A stretch of DNA of 64,000 nucleotides from Roseovarius sp. SCSIO 43702 (GTDB lineage Bacteria > Pseudomonadota > Alphaproteobacteria > Rhodobacterales > Rhodobacteraceae), in assembly GCF_019599045.1 (NCBI RefSeq), contig NZ_CP080623.1, positions 2,688,501-2,752,500 of the forward strand, written 5' to 3'. Positions within the stretch are counted from its first letter, which is position 1; each line of letters begins with the position of its first letter. A program made the translations under genes and the position numbers. Shown here in pieces: positions 27,305-37,280 of this stretch. The notes under the pieces are model-generated. The model did no database searches. It saw only the letters and a program-made list of their open reading frames with translations, and was not told the origin of the DNA.

Positions 27305-27952
27305 ATGTCCGACGCGTTCCGTCTCACCCCCGCCATGCTTCTCAGGGCCTACGCAGCGGGGATGTTCCCGATGGCCGAGGGGCGCGATTCGGACGAGCTT
27401 TTCTGGGTCGACCCGGAGGCGCGGGGCATCTTCCCGCTCGAGGGATTCCACGTCTCGCGGAGCCTTGCCCGCCGTGTGCGCAAGGCCGACTACCGCGCGT
27501 GTCTCAACGCGGATTTCACGGGTGTCATGCGCGCCTGCGCCGCCCGAGAAAGCACCTGGATCAACGATACCCTACTCAGCCTCTATACGGACCTGCATCG
27601 GTCCGGCCACGCGCATAGCGTCGAGATCTACGACGGCGACGGTCTTGCGGGCGGCGTCTATGGCGTGACGCTCGGGGCGGCCTTCTTCGGCGAGTCGATG
27701 TTCTCGCGCCGCACCGACGGCTCGAAACGGGCGCTCCTGCATCTCGTGGATCATCTGCGGCGAACCGGGTTCCGGCTGTTCGACACGCAGTTCCTGACCG
27801 ATCACCTGGCCTCGCTCGGCGCGGTCGAGATCAGCCGCGCAACCTATCGCGCGGCACTGGCCGACGCGTTGGTGCGGGATGCCGACATGACCTCCCGCCC
27901 GCTCGACCCGGATCACGCATCGGTGTTGCAGCGCATGACCCAGACGTCATAA
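27305..27952 (+). CDS. aat: Leucyl/phenylalanyl-tRNA-protein transferase
   Basis: A 215-residue transferase that adds Leu or Phe from aminoacyl-tRNA to proteins with N-terminal Arg or Lys, marking them for degradation by the ClpS-ClpAP N-degron route. The family blocks LLRAYAAGMFPMAE, FWVDPEARGIFPLEGFHVSR, WINDTLLSLYTDLHRSGHAHSVE and GVTLGAAFFGESMFSR are present. It lies downstream of accC, a common alphaproteobacterial order. Its last 40 bases overlap the convergent DUF2155 gene. Confidence 0.95.
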   Translation: MSDAFRLTPAMLLRAYAAGMFPMAEGRDSDELFWVDPEARGIFPLEGFHVSRSLARRVRKADYRACLNADFTGVMRACAARESTWINDTLLSLYTDLHRSGHAHSVEIYDGDGLAGGVYGVTLGAAFFGESMFSRRTDGSKRALLHLVDHLRRTGFRLFDTQFLTDHLASLGAVEISRATYRAALADALVRDADMTSRPLDPDHASVLQRMTQTS

Positions 27953-28284
27953 CGCGGATGGTCGAGCGCGTTGAGCGCGGGCGCCGAGGCGATCATCCAG
28001 CCCGAGAAATAGGGCTCGGGGCGATCATCCTCCTGAATGGTGAGAAACGCGTAGGCGTCGCCCGCCGGGTTGCCCGCCGGATAGCGACACTCGCCGAGAT
28101 TGATCGTGAGCCGCCCGAAGCGCGAGGATGTGGCGTTGGGCATCTCGATATCGCGCACCTCGCCATTCACCTTGTCGAGCGCGCGCAGAAGCGCGCCCGA
28201 GCCGGTCTCGGCCTGCTGCTGCGCGGGCGCGAGCGATGCGGCAAACAGAAGCGCGGCCGAGACAATTGCGGGGGCGCGCCTCAT
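27913..28284 (-). CDS. Exported DUF2155 protein
   Basis: A 123-residue protein with a signal peptide (residues 1 to about 21, MRRAPAIVSAALLFAASLAP). The mature part contains ALLRALDKVNGEVRDIEMPN, FGRLTINLGECRYP and FSGWMIASAPALNALDHPRY, which match the alphaproteobacterial DUF2155 family. Function is unknown; the protein is presumably periplasmic. It follows the MlaD-like gene with a 4-base overlap, and that cluster order (NDUFA12, MlaD-like, DUF2155) is conserved in the group, from memory. The 3' end overlaps aat by 40 bases. Confidence 0.88.
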   Translation of the reverse strand: MRRAPAIVSAALLFAASLAPAQQQAETGSGALLRALDKVNGEVRDIEMPNATSSRFGRLTINLGECRYPAGNPAGDAYAFLTIQEDDRPEPYFSGWMIASAPALNALDHPRYDVWVMRCNTDA

Positions 28285-28745
28285 TCCCCGGCTCCGTCGC
28301 CGCTGTCGTCGCCCGCCACGAATTTCATCAGAAGCGAGATGAGGCTGACCGACCCTTGGGTGAATTCGACCGTGTCGCCGGGGGCGAAGGCGAAGGGGGA
28401 GCCGCCGGGCAGAAGTTCCACGAAATTGCCGCCCAGCAGGCCTTCGGAAGCGATCGCCACCGCGCTGTCATCGGGCAGTTCGATCCCTTCGCGCACGGTG
28501 AAGGTGGCGCTGGCGCGGAACGTCTCGGGGTCGAGTTCGAGCGCCGTGACGCGGCCCACCTTGACGCCAGCCATACGCACATCGGTGCCCAGATCGACAC
28601 CGTCGGCCGAGCGGAAACTGGCATGCAGCTCGTAGCCATCCGAGCCGCCGCCCAAGCCGGTCAGCTGGCCCGCATAGACGAGAAAGCCGATGGCGACGGC
28701 CAGGACGACACCGCCGACGGCCACTTCGGTCGTGTTTTCGGCCAT
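28281..28745 (-). CDS. mlaD: MlaD-like lipid transport protein (MCE domain)
   Basis: A 154-residue membrane-anchored protein with one N-terminal helix (VAVGGVVLAVAIGFLVYAGQ) and an MCE domain (about residues 36-120, including LHASFRSADGVDLGTDVRMA and GVKVGRVTALELD). MlaD forms a hexameric ring in the periplasm that accepts phospholipids in the Mla system, which keeps outer-membrane lipid asymmetry. The start at 28745 has GGAG upstream. MlaE and MlaF partners are not in this window. It lies four bases after the NDUFA12 stop codon. Confidence 0.9.
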   Translation of the reverse strand: MAENTTEVAVGGVVLAVAIGFLVYAGQLTGLGGGSDGYELHASFRSADGVDLGTDVRMAGVKVGRVTALELDPETFRASATFTVREGIELPDDSAVAIASEGLLGGNFVELLPGGSPFAFAPGDTVEFTQGSVSLISLLMKFVAGDDSGDGAGE

Positions 28746-28749
28746 GTCG

Positions 28750-29133
28750 CTACTCCGGCTTCCAGGCCTCGTAATCGCGGCGCTCAACGGGGTCGGGCCG
28801 GCGGATCGACCCCGCGGGCGCGTAGGCGAGCGCGGTGCCGGTCAGGTTCTCCTGGTGCGGCTTTTCCCAGGGTTTGCGCGGCAGGGGACGCTCGGTCGGC
28901 GGCTCCTGGTAGGTGTGGTGGAGCCAGCCGTGCCATTCCGGGCTCACGCGACTCGCCTCGGCCTCACCGTTGAAGATCACCCAGCGGCGCGATCCGTCCG
29001 CATTGCGGTAATAGATGTTGCCCTCGTTGTCCTCGCCCACCTTGGTGCCCTTGCGCCAGGTGTAGAACTGCGTGTTGAGCGTGCTGCCATGCCACCAGGT
29101 CGCGGCGCGCAGGAGCGATTTGAGAATGCCCAT
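28750..29133 (-). CDS. NADH:ubiquinone oxidoreductase subunit NDUFA12 family protein
   Basis: A 127-residue accessory subunit of respiratory complex I, found in alphaproteobacteria and mitochondria. The characteristic blocks are [34 protein letters not shown] and [14 protein letters not shown] chose the ATG at 29133 ([16 protein letters not shown]) because GGAGGACCCG lies directly upstream. It begins the NDUFA12-MlaD-DUF2155 operon. The other complex I genes are elsewhere, which is usual for this subunit. Confidence 0.93.
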   Translation of the reverse strand: MGILKSLLRAATWWHGSTLNTQFYTWRKGTKVGEDNEGNIYYRNADGSRRWVIFNGEAEASRVSPEWHGWLHHTYQEPPTERPLPRKPWEKPHQENLTGTALAYAPAGSIRRPDPVERRDYEAWKPE

Positions 29134-29353
29134 CGGGTCCTCCGGAACGTGTCGGTTCAGATATGCCGCATCGGCGAACAAAGGTCCAGCACTCGAAACC
29201 GGTGTCCCCGACCATCGCGACACTCCGCCGGAAAGCGCGGAGTCGCTCGCGACCAGGCGCCTTCCTTTGGAAAAAACACTCGTCCGAGACGGGGCCGGGA
29301 ACGGCCGGGGTTCGCCGCGCGCCGAAGCCGTGAGGGCCCTCGTGCGAAACCGC

Positions 29354-30631
<1,278 letters not shown>

Positions 30632-30736
30632 CTCTTACCTTTCGGGCTCTCACCTTTGGGGGTTGCGGGGCCGGTGGGATGACAGCTTAGGGCAGGCGCC
30701 CTGCAGTCACAATCCGAAAATCCGGCCTTCGCGGTC

Positions 30737-31372
30737 TTATGCCTTGCCGTCGCTCTCGGGCTTCTCGCGGTTCTCGACGATCTCGTCGATGAGGCCCCAT
30801 TTCTTGGCTTCCTCGGGCGACATGAAGTTGTCGCGCTCAAGAGCTTCCTCGACCTTCTTCAGGCTCTGGCCCGTGTGTTTCACGTAGATCTCGTTGAGCC
30901 TGCGCTTGAGCTTCAGCGTCTCTTCGGCGTGGATCATGATATCGGTCGCCTGCCCCTGGTAGCCGCCCGAGGGCTGGTGGACCATGATGCGGCTGTTGGG
31001 CAGCGAATAACGCATGCCGGGCGCGCCCGCCGTGAGCAGGAGCGACCCCATCGAGGCCGCCTGTCCGATCACGAGCGTCGAGACCTTGGGCCGGATATAC
31101 TGCATCGTATCGTAGATCGAGAGGCCCGATGTCACCACGCCGCCGGGGCTGTTGATGTACATGCTGATCTCTTTCGAGGGATTCTCGGCCTCGAGATGCA
31201 GAAGCTGCGCGACCACGAGCGACGACATCCCGTCATGCACCGGGCCGTTTAGAAAGATGATCCGCTCCTTCAGGAGGCGCGAGAAGATGTCATAGGCCCT
31301 TTCGCCGCGGCTGGTCTGTTCGACCACCATCGGCACGAGGGTGTTCATGTATGTCTCGAAAGGGTCCGTCAT
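30737..31372 (-). CDS. clpP: ATP-dependent Clp protease proteolytic subunit
   Basis: A 211-residue serine protease forming the barrel of ClpXP/ClpAP. The catalytic Ser is in [11 protein letters not shown], the His in [17 protein letters not shown], and the Asp lies in the following helix region near [10 protein letters not shown]. The start [20 protein letters not shown] matches the usual propeptide region. I favour 31372 over the ATG five codons upstream because GAGG is well spaced for it. clpX follows on the same strand. Confidence 0.96.
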   Translation of the reverse strand: MTDPFETYMNTLVPMVVEQTSRGERAYDIFSRLLKERIIFLNGPVHDGMSSLVVAQLLHLEAENPSKEISMYINSPGGVVTSGLSIYDTMQYIRPKVSTLVIGQAASMGSLLLTAGAPGMRYSLPNSRIMVHQPSGGYQGQATDIMIHAEETLKLKRRLNEIYVKHTGQSLKKVEEALERDNFMSPEEAKKWGLIDEIVENREKPESDGKA

Positions 31373-31561
31373 GTCCGCCTGCCTCATCCTGTTTCGCCGG
31401 ACCTTACGCCCGATATCCTAACGGAGTCTTAGTATCGCGCCCAAGGCGCCGCAAGGGGCGGAATCCCCGGCAGGCACCCCGCCGGCCCTCACGTTTGCTT
31501 GTGATCGCGCGCTGCAGGATACATGCTCGCGTATCCGCGCAACCAGCAGCAGGAGGACGCC

Positions 31562-32224
31562 ATGGCGCGAAAGAAAGGCCGCAGCTTCGCCATCATCGGT
31601 CTCGGAACCTTCGGCACCGCCGTGGGGCGCGAACTCGCGCGGTTCGGGAACTACGTGCTCGGGATCGACACCGACCCCGCCGCGGTCAACCACCTGGCCG
31701 AGACCCTGTCGCAGACGGTGGTCGCCGACGGCCGCGACGAAGACGCGCTCAAGGAAGTGGGGATCGGCGATTACGACGTGGCGCTGATCGCCATGGGCGA
31801 GCATCTCGAATCGTCGATCGTCACGGCGATCACGCTCAAGATGTCGGGGGTTCCCGAGGTCTGGGCCAAGGCCGTGAGCCGCACCCATCACCGGATCCTG
31901 AGCAAGCTCGGCGTCGACCGGGTGGTCAACCCCGAGGAGGAGATGGGCCGCCACATCGCGCAGATGCTGCACACGCCGCTCGTGCGCGACTATCTCAGTC
32001 TCGGGAACGGCTATCACGTGGTCAACATCGTCGTGCCGGAGCGCCTGGCGGGCAAGACGGTGGGCGACCTGGACCTCGGCGAGACGTTCGACCTGCGGTG
32101 CATGGCGGTGATGGACGGCAGCACCCACAAGGGCACGGGAGACGACCTGCGCCTGGCCGAGGGCGACCGCTTCGTCCTTCTGGGCGCGCGCGACAACCTG
32201 CGCCGTTTCACCGACACGGTCTGA
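31562..32224 (+). CDS. Potassium uptake regulatory subunit (TrkA/KtrA RCK protein)
   Basis: A 220-residue cytoplasmic RCK protein that gates potassium transport in response to bound nucleotide. An N-terminal Rossmann domain has FAIIGLGTFGTAVGREL and the ribose-binding acid in VLGIDTD; a C-terminal RCK_C domain starts near residue 140 (IVVPERLAGKTVGDLDL). One RCK unit makes it KtrA-like rather than the two-unit TrkA. AGGAGGACGCC directly precedes the start. The transport subunit starts 10 bases downstream, so the two form one operon. Confidence 0.92.
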   Translation: MARKKGRSFAIIGLGTFGTAVGRELARFGNYVLGIDTDPAAVNHLAETLSQTVVADGRDEDALKEVGIGDYDVALIAMGEHLESSIVTAITLKMSGVPEVWAKAVSRTHHRILSKLGVDRVVNPEEEMGRHIAQMLHTPLVRDYLSLGNGYHVVNIVVPERLAGKTVGDLDLGETFDLRCMAVMDGSTHKGTGDDLRLAEGDRFVLLGARDNLRRFTDTV

Positions 32225-32234
32225 GCCGGGCCGG

Positions 32235-33572
32235 ATGACACGCAGCCCGCTTTATCGCCGCCTGCAAAGGCTGCCCGCGCCGGCCCTGCTGGCGCTTCTC
32301 TACCTGGTGCTGGTGGCGACGGGGTTCGTGGTGCTGCAACTGCCCGTGTCGCACAATGATGCCGTGGGGTGGTCCGAGGCCCTCTTCACCGCGACCTCCG
32401 CCGTCACGGTGACGGGGCTGACGGTCGTCGATACGGGCCGGGATTTCACCCTTTTCGGCCAGATCGTGATCGCCGTCCTGATCCAGCTGGGCGGCATCGG
32501 CCTCATGACCTTCGCGATGCTGCTTCTCTCGGCGCTGGGTATCCCGATCGGGATGCCGCAGCGGATGGTGGTCCGCCAGGAACTGAACCAGAGCTCGCTT
32601 TCCAACCTCGCCATCCTCGTCCGCCGCATCGCGATCACGGCGCTTGTCGTCGAGACGCTTGGCGCGGTGGCGCTGCTCACGGTTTTCGTGCCCGAGTTCG
32701 GCTGGACCGCGGGTCTCTGGCACGCGATCTTCCACTCGGTCTCGGCGTTCAACAACGCGGGCTTCGCGCTTTTCTCCGACAGCCTGTCGGGTTGGGTGAC
32801 GGACCCGGTGATCAATACCGTGATCCCCCTCATGATCATCGTGTCGGGCCTCGGCTTCGTGGTGATCGGCGACATGATGCAGACGCGCCAATGGCGGCGT
32901 TTCTCGCTTCACACGAAGCTCATGCTGACCGGGACGCTGGCCCTGATCGTCTGGGCGACGGGGACATTCGCGGTGCTGGAATGGACGAACCCGGCAACGC
33001 TTGGCGGGCTCGACACGGTGGGCGGCAAGCTGACCGCGTCCTGGTTCCAGGGTGTGACCCCCCGCACGGCCGGCTTCAACACGATCGACACCACGGCCAT
33101 GCGCGACGAGACCGCGTTCATGACGATCGCGCTCATGCTCATCGGAGGCGGCTCCACCTCGACGGCGGGAGGGATCAAGGTCACGACCTTCATCGTGCTT
33201 CTGCTGGCCACCGTCGCCTTCTTCCGTCGCCGCGAAGAACTTCATGCCTTCGGGCGCAGCATCGGCACCGAGGAGGTGATGAAGGTGCTGGCCCTCACGA
33301 TGATCTCCATCCTGCTCATCATGGTGACGCTGTTCCTCCTGATGATCCTCGAGGACAACGATTTCATGCATCTCAGCTTCGAGATCGTATCGGCCTTCGG
33401 GACCGTCGGGCTGACCATGGGTGCGACCGGGGACCTGAGCACGGCCGGGCGGTTCATCGTCATCTTCGTGATGTTCGTGGGCCGCGTCGGCCCGCTCACG
33501 TTGGGCTTCTTCCTCGCGACCCGGTCCCGGCCCCGCGTGCGCTACCCCGACGGGCAGGTTTACCTGGGATAG
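32235..33572 (+). CDS. Potassium uptake transport subunit (TrkH/KtrB family)
   Basis: A 445-residue inner-membrane potassium transporter built from four M1-P-M2 repeats. Selectivity-filter-type segments are visible as TATSAVTVTGLTVVD, SVSAFNNAGFALF, GVTPRTAGFNTID and SAFGTVGLTMGAT, with a glycine at each filter centre. GGGSTSTAGGIKVTTF is the intramembrane gating-loop region. Length fits KtrB. With the KtrA-like gene 10 bases upstream it forms a complete system. Confidence 0.93.
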   Translation: MTRSPLYRRLQRLPAPALLALLYLVLVATGFVVLQLPVSHNDAVGWSEALFTATSAVTVTGLTVVDTGRDFTLFGQIVIAVLIQLGGIGLMTFAMLLLSALGIPIGMPQRMVVRQELNQSSLSNLAILVRRIAITALVVETLGAVALLTVFVPEFGWTAGLWHAIFHSVSAFNNAGFALFSDSLSGWVTDPVINTVIPLMIIVSGLGFVVIGDMMQTRQWRRFSLHTKLMLTGTLALIVWATGTFAVLEWTNPATLGGLDTVGGKLTASWFQGVTPRTAGFNTIDTTAMRDETAFMTIALMLIGGGSTSTAGGIKVTTFIVLLLATVAFFRRREELHAFGRSIGTEEVMKVLALTMISILLIMVTLFLLMILEDNDFMHLSFEIVSAFGTVGLTMGATGDLSTAGRFIVIFVMFVGRVGPLTLGFFLATRSRPRVRYPDGQVYLG

Positions 33573-33613
33573 CCGGCGCTCCGAACTCTGCAGGTCGTTC
33601 GCGCGCCGGTTCT

Positions 33614-35215
33614 CTACCCCGGCTTGACCGCGGCGCCCATGCGCGCCGCGCGGCGGCCCGGTTCCTCGCGCCCGATCGAGCGGCAGAGGATCAGCACCGG
33701 GATCAGCCCGAAGGCCATGAGCGCGAGCGAGGGCACAGCCGCCTCGTTGAGCCGCTCGTCGGCGGCGAGGCGATGCGCCTGGACGGCGAGCGTCTGGAAG
33801 TTGAACGGGTGCAGGATCAGCGTCGCGGGCAGTTCCTTCATCACGTCGACGAACACGATCAGGAGCGCCGTCATCACGCTCGTCCGCGCCACCGGCAGAT
33901 GCACCCGCATCAGGAGGCGCGGACCGCTTTGCCCCAGCGACCGGCCGATGGCGTCGAAATGCGAGGGGATGGTGGCCATGCCGCTGTCATAGGCATTGAG
34001 CGCGGCGGCCATGAAACGCGCCATGTAGGCCAGCACCATGAGCCAGATCGACCCGGTGATCAGAAGCCCCGTGTCGATGCCGAAGCGCGCCTCCATGACC
34101 GCGTCGATGGCGTTATCGAGCGCGGCGAAGGGCACCATCAGCCCGACCGCGATCACGCCACCGGGCACCGCGTAGCCAAGGCCGGCGCCGATCACGAGGC
34201 CCTTCGAGACGCGCGTGGGCCGGGTGCGCGCGCGGTAGCCGATGACGATGGCTCCCGACACGGTGAGCACGGCCGCCAGCGATGCGAGCATAACCGAGTT
34301 CAGCATGAGGTCGCGGTAACGCGGATCGAGAAGGCTCTGCCCGCTGCCGAGCGCCATGCTGCCCAGCATCACCACCGGGATGACGAAGCCCACGATGACC
34401 GGCGCCGCGCAGAAGGCGGTCGCGGCCCAACCCCGCGCGCCCCTGAGCCGGCCACGCTCCATCGCGTCGAAGCGGGCACCGCGCCCCGCGGTGCGCACCT
34501 TGCCCCGCTGCGCCCGCTCGAGCCCCGCGATGAGCAGCGCGAAGCTCAGCAGGCAAAGGGCCAGTTGCGCCGCCGCCGCCCGGTCGCCCAGGCTGAACCA
34601 CGCCTGGTAGATCCCCGTCGCGAAGGTGTCGACGTTGAAGAAGGCGACCGTGCCGAAATCGGCGATGGTCTCCATGATGGTCAGGAGCACGCCCCCCACG
34701 ATGGCCGGCCGTGCCATGGGCAGCGCCACGCGCCAGAAGGCGGCAAAGGGCCTGCGCCCCAACGTCCGCGCGACCAGATAGGCATTCGAGGATTGTTGCC
34801 GGAAGGACGCGCGCGCCAGCAGGTAGACATAAGGATAAAGCACCGTGGTCAGCATCGCCGCCGCGCCGCCGATCGAGCGTATCTCGGGAAACCAGTAGTC
34901 GCGCGGCCCCCAGCCCGTCACGTCCCGCAAAAGGCTCTGGACCGGGCCGGAATGGTCGAGGAACGAGGTATAGGCGTAGGCCAGCACGTAGGCCGGGAAG
35001 GCGAGCGGCAGCGCCAGCGCGATCTCGAGAAGCCGCGCGCCCGGAAACCGGTAGACGGTGACGAGCCACGCCGTGCCGGTCCCGATCACCGCCGTCGACG
35101 TGCCCACCACCGCAACGAGCACGAGCGTCGTCGCCGTATAGCGCGGCAGGACCGAGGCAAGCACGTCGCGCCAGACCTCGAGATCGCCGGTGACCGCCGC
35201 GAGCGCCGCCGCCAC
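33614..35215 (-). CDS. Fe(III)-type ABC transporter permease (FbpB/AfuB-like)
   Basis: A fused permease with two homologous halves, about 12 membrane helices and two EAA-type loops (VARTLGRRPFAAFWRVALPM and FDAIGRSLGQSGPRLLMRVH), typical of FbpB/AfuB iron(III) permeases. The end given is the first standard start, a GTG at 35215 with no ribosome binding site. The frame stays open upstream and encodes a good first helix (ERLLNALAWIVAILCVAP). A perfect AGGAGG sits six bases before an ATC codon at 35275, so the true start may be AUC, giving 553 residues. No binding protein or ATPase is adjacent. Confidence 0.88.
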   Translation of the reverse strand: MAAALAAVTGDLEVWRDVLASVLPRYTATTLVLVAVVGTSTAVIGTGTAWLVTVYRFPGARLLEIALALPLAFPAYVLAYAYTSFLDHSGPVQSLLRDVTGWGPRDYWFPEIRSIGGAAAMLTTVLYPYVYLLARASFRQQSSNAYLVARTLGRRPFAAFWRVALPMARPAIVGGVLLTIMETIADFGTVAFFNVDTFATGIYQAWFSLGDRAAAAQLALCLLSFALLIAGLERAQRGKVRTAGRGARFDAMERGRLRGARGWAATAFCAAPVIVGFVIPVVMLGSMALGSGQSLLDPRYRDLMLNSVMLASLAAVLTVSGAIVIGYRARTRPTRVSKGLVIGAGLGYAVPGGVIAVGLMVPFAALDNAIDAVMEARFGIDTGLLITGSIWLMVLAYMARFMAAALNAYDSGMATIPSHFDAIGRSLGQSGPRLLMRVHLPVARTSVMTALLIVFVDVMKELPATLILHPFNFQTLAVQAHRLAADERLNEAAVPSLALMAFGLIPVLILCRSIGREEPGRRAARMGAAVKPG

Positions 35216-35275
35216 GATGGGCGCGACGCACAGGATCGCGACGATCCAGGCCAGTGCATTGAGCAGACGTTCGAT

Positions 35276-35617
35276 CTCGTGCCTCCTTCCGGGCCCCGTG
35301 GTGCGCGAGGCGCATCCCGCGCCCGGCCCCTTTCCCGACGCTTTCGATCAGTATTCCCGCCCGCCGCCGGCGTCAATCTCGCCTCTTGCGGGTGATTCCA
35401 CCCCCGTTCGGCCCCGCGCCTCCAATCGGCTTGAAACATTGACAAAGACCACGGGACCGGCGGGAGTGAAAGATTTCGCCGGGCGCGACCCGCCTGACGT
35501 AAAGTTATCTCTGCCGCCCTGCCCTTTACACGCCCCTGCAATTGCGACAGGCTCACCGGCGATCGCCGGAAAGCTCCGCTCCGCGGCGTTTTCCCGCATC
35601 CACTAGGGAGATATCAC
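35276..35617. other. Intergenic region upstream of the peptide ABC operon
   Basis: A 342-base gap between the divergent iron permease and the peptide-importer operon. I see no protein-like frame. TTGACA (about 35442) could be a -35 element, but no good -10 lies 16-18 bases downstream. AGGGAGATATCAC directly precedes the binding-protein start. Confidence 0.5.
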
Positions 35618-37156
35618 ATGAAGACAATCCGCAATCTTGCCACCGCCACGGCGCTCATGCTGGGCGCGGCGGGCCTCGCGTCGGCTCAGACGCTCAATTT
35701 CGCCTATGACGCCGATCCGGTCTCGCTCGACCCGCATGAGCAGCTTTCGGGCGGCACGCTGCAGCTTTCGCACATGGTCTTCGACCCGCTCGTGCGCTGG
35801 AACAAGGACCTGGGCTTCGACCCGCGCCTCGCCGAAAGCTGGGAGCGCGTGGACGACACCACGATGCGCTTCAAGCTGCGCGAAGGCGTGAAGTTCCACT
35901 CGGGCGACGAGATGACCGCCGAGGACGTGGTCTACACGATCGAACGCCTGAAATCCTCGCCCGACTTCAAGGGCATCTTCTCGGGCTGGACCTCGGCCAC
36001 GGCGATCGACGACTACACCGTCGAGGTCAAGACCGATGGTCCCTCGCCGCTCATCCTGCACACGGCGACCTACGTGTTCCCGATGGACAAGGACTTCTAT
36101 ACCGAGGGCGGCGACGAGATCGCCAAGCACGGCGACAGCTTCGCAAGCCAGAACATCTCGGGCACCGGTCCCTTCACCGTGGCCGAGCGCGAGCAGGGCG
36201 TGCGCGTGGTCTTCGAGCGCAACCCCGACTACTGGGACAGCGAAAGCCCCGGCAACGTGCAGACCGCGATCCTGACACCGATCAAGGAGGCACCCACGCG
36301 CGTCGCGGCGCTTCTCTCGGGAGACGTGGACTTCATCGCGCCCGTTCCGCCCACCGATCTCGAGCGGATCGAGGCGGACGACAACGTGAACCTCGTGACC
36401 ATGAGCGGCACGCGCGTCATCACGCTTCAGCTCAACCAGAAGCGGAACGAAGCCTTCGCCGATCCCAAGGTCCGGCAGGCCGTGGCCTACGCCATCAACA
36501 ACCAGGGCATCGTCGACAAGATCATGAAGGGCTTCGGCACCGTCGCGGCGCAGAACTCGCCCGAGGGCTATCTCGGTCACAACCCCGATCTCGAGCCGCG
36601 CTACGACCTCGAGAAGGCGCAGCAGCTCATGAACGAGGCGGGCTACGAAGACGGTTTCTCGGCCACGATGATGTGCCCCAACAACCGCTACGTGAACGAC
36701 TTCAAGATCTGCGAAGCGGCGGCGGCGATGCTGGCCAAGATCAACATCGACGTGGACCTCACCACGATGCCCAAGGCCCAGTACTGGCCCAAGTTCGATG
36801 AACGCGCGGCGGACATCATGATGATCGGCTGGCACGCCGATACCGAGGATTCGGCCAACTTCTTCGAATTCCTCAACATGACGCCCAACCCCGACACCGG
36901 GCGCGGTCAGTACAACTCGGGCAACTACTCGAACGAGAAGGTCGACGAGATGACCATCGCGACGCTGACCGAGACCGACCAGGAGAAGCGCGCCGAGATG
37001 CTCCAGAAGATCGAGAAGATCCTCTATGACGACGCGGCCTTCATCCCGCTGCACTGGCAGGACCTGGCCTGGGCGGCGCGCAAGGGCGTGAATATCGAGC
37101 CCGTGCTCAACGTCATGAACTTCCCCTATCTCGGTGATCTCGTGATCGAGGAATAA
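35618..37156 (+). CDS. Peptide/opine-type ABC transporter substrate-binding protein
   Basis: A 512-residue periplasmic binding protein of family 5 (SBP_bac_5, DppA/OppA-like). The signal peptide is MKTIRNLATATALMLGAAGL with cleavage after SA near residue 23. Typical blocks are FAYDADPVSLDPHEQ, FDPRLAESWERVDDTTMRFK, GVKFHSGDEMTAEDVVYTIE and DPKVRQAVAYAINNQGI. Substrate cannot be read from sequence; related proteins take up di- or oligopeptides, opines or nickel chelates. It begins a five-gene operon and is followed by a GC-rich hairpin. Confidence 0.92.
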   Translation: MKTIRNLATATALMLGAAGLASAQTLNFAYDADPVSLDPHEQLSGGTLQLSHMVFDPLVRWNKDLGFDPRLAESWERVDDTTMRFKLREGVKFHSGDEMTAEDVVYTIERLKSSPDFKGIFSGWTSATAIDDYTVEVKTDGPSPLILHTATYVFPMDKDFYTEGGDEIAKHGDSFASQNISGTGPFTVAEREQGVRVVFERNPDYWDSESPGNVQTAILTPIKEAPTRVAALLSGDVDFIAPVPPTDLERIEADDNVNLVTMSGTRVITLQLNQKRNEAFADPKVRQAVAYAINNQGIVDKIMKGFGTVAAQNSPEGYLGHNPDLEPRYDLEKAQQLMNEAGYEDGFSATMMCPNNRYVNDFKICEAAAAMLAKINIDVDLTTMPKAQYWPKFDERAADIMMIGWHADTEDSANFFEFLNMTPNPDTGRGQYNSGNYSNEKVDEMTIATLTETDQEKRAEMLQKIEKILYDDAAFIPLHWQDLAWAARKGVNIEPVLNVMNFPYLGDLVIEE

Positions 37157-37164
37157 GACATTCG

Positions 37165-37188
37165 GGCGGGCCGGTTCCCCGGCCCGCC
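37165..37188 (+). other. Hairpin between binding protein and permease genes
   Basis: Perfect 10-bp stem GGCGGGCCGG/CCGGCCCGCC with loop TTCC, nine bases after the binding-protein stop and without a T-tract. Likely a message-stabilising or attenuating hairpin that favours the binding protein. Confidence 0.65.
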
Positions 37189-37280
37189 TGTGCTATCCGT
37201 ACCGGATCAGGTGCGGGGCAATCTCGCCGAGCCCCACGCCGCCTGCCCCCCTCCAGCCGCTGCCAGAGACACCACAGCTC

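Noticed and set aside
32369..35395. A 1008-codon plus-strand open frame overlapping trkH and the antisense of the iron permease.
   Set aside because: It has no domain-like sequence and lies across two well-supported genes; high-GC coding regions leave long spurious frames.
35440..35470. TTGACA upstream of the peptide binding-protein gene, considered as its promoter.
   Set aside because: No acceptable -10 element lies 16-18 bases downstream.
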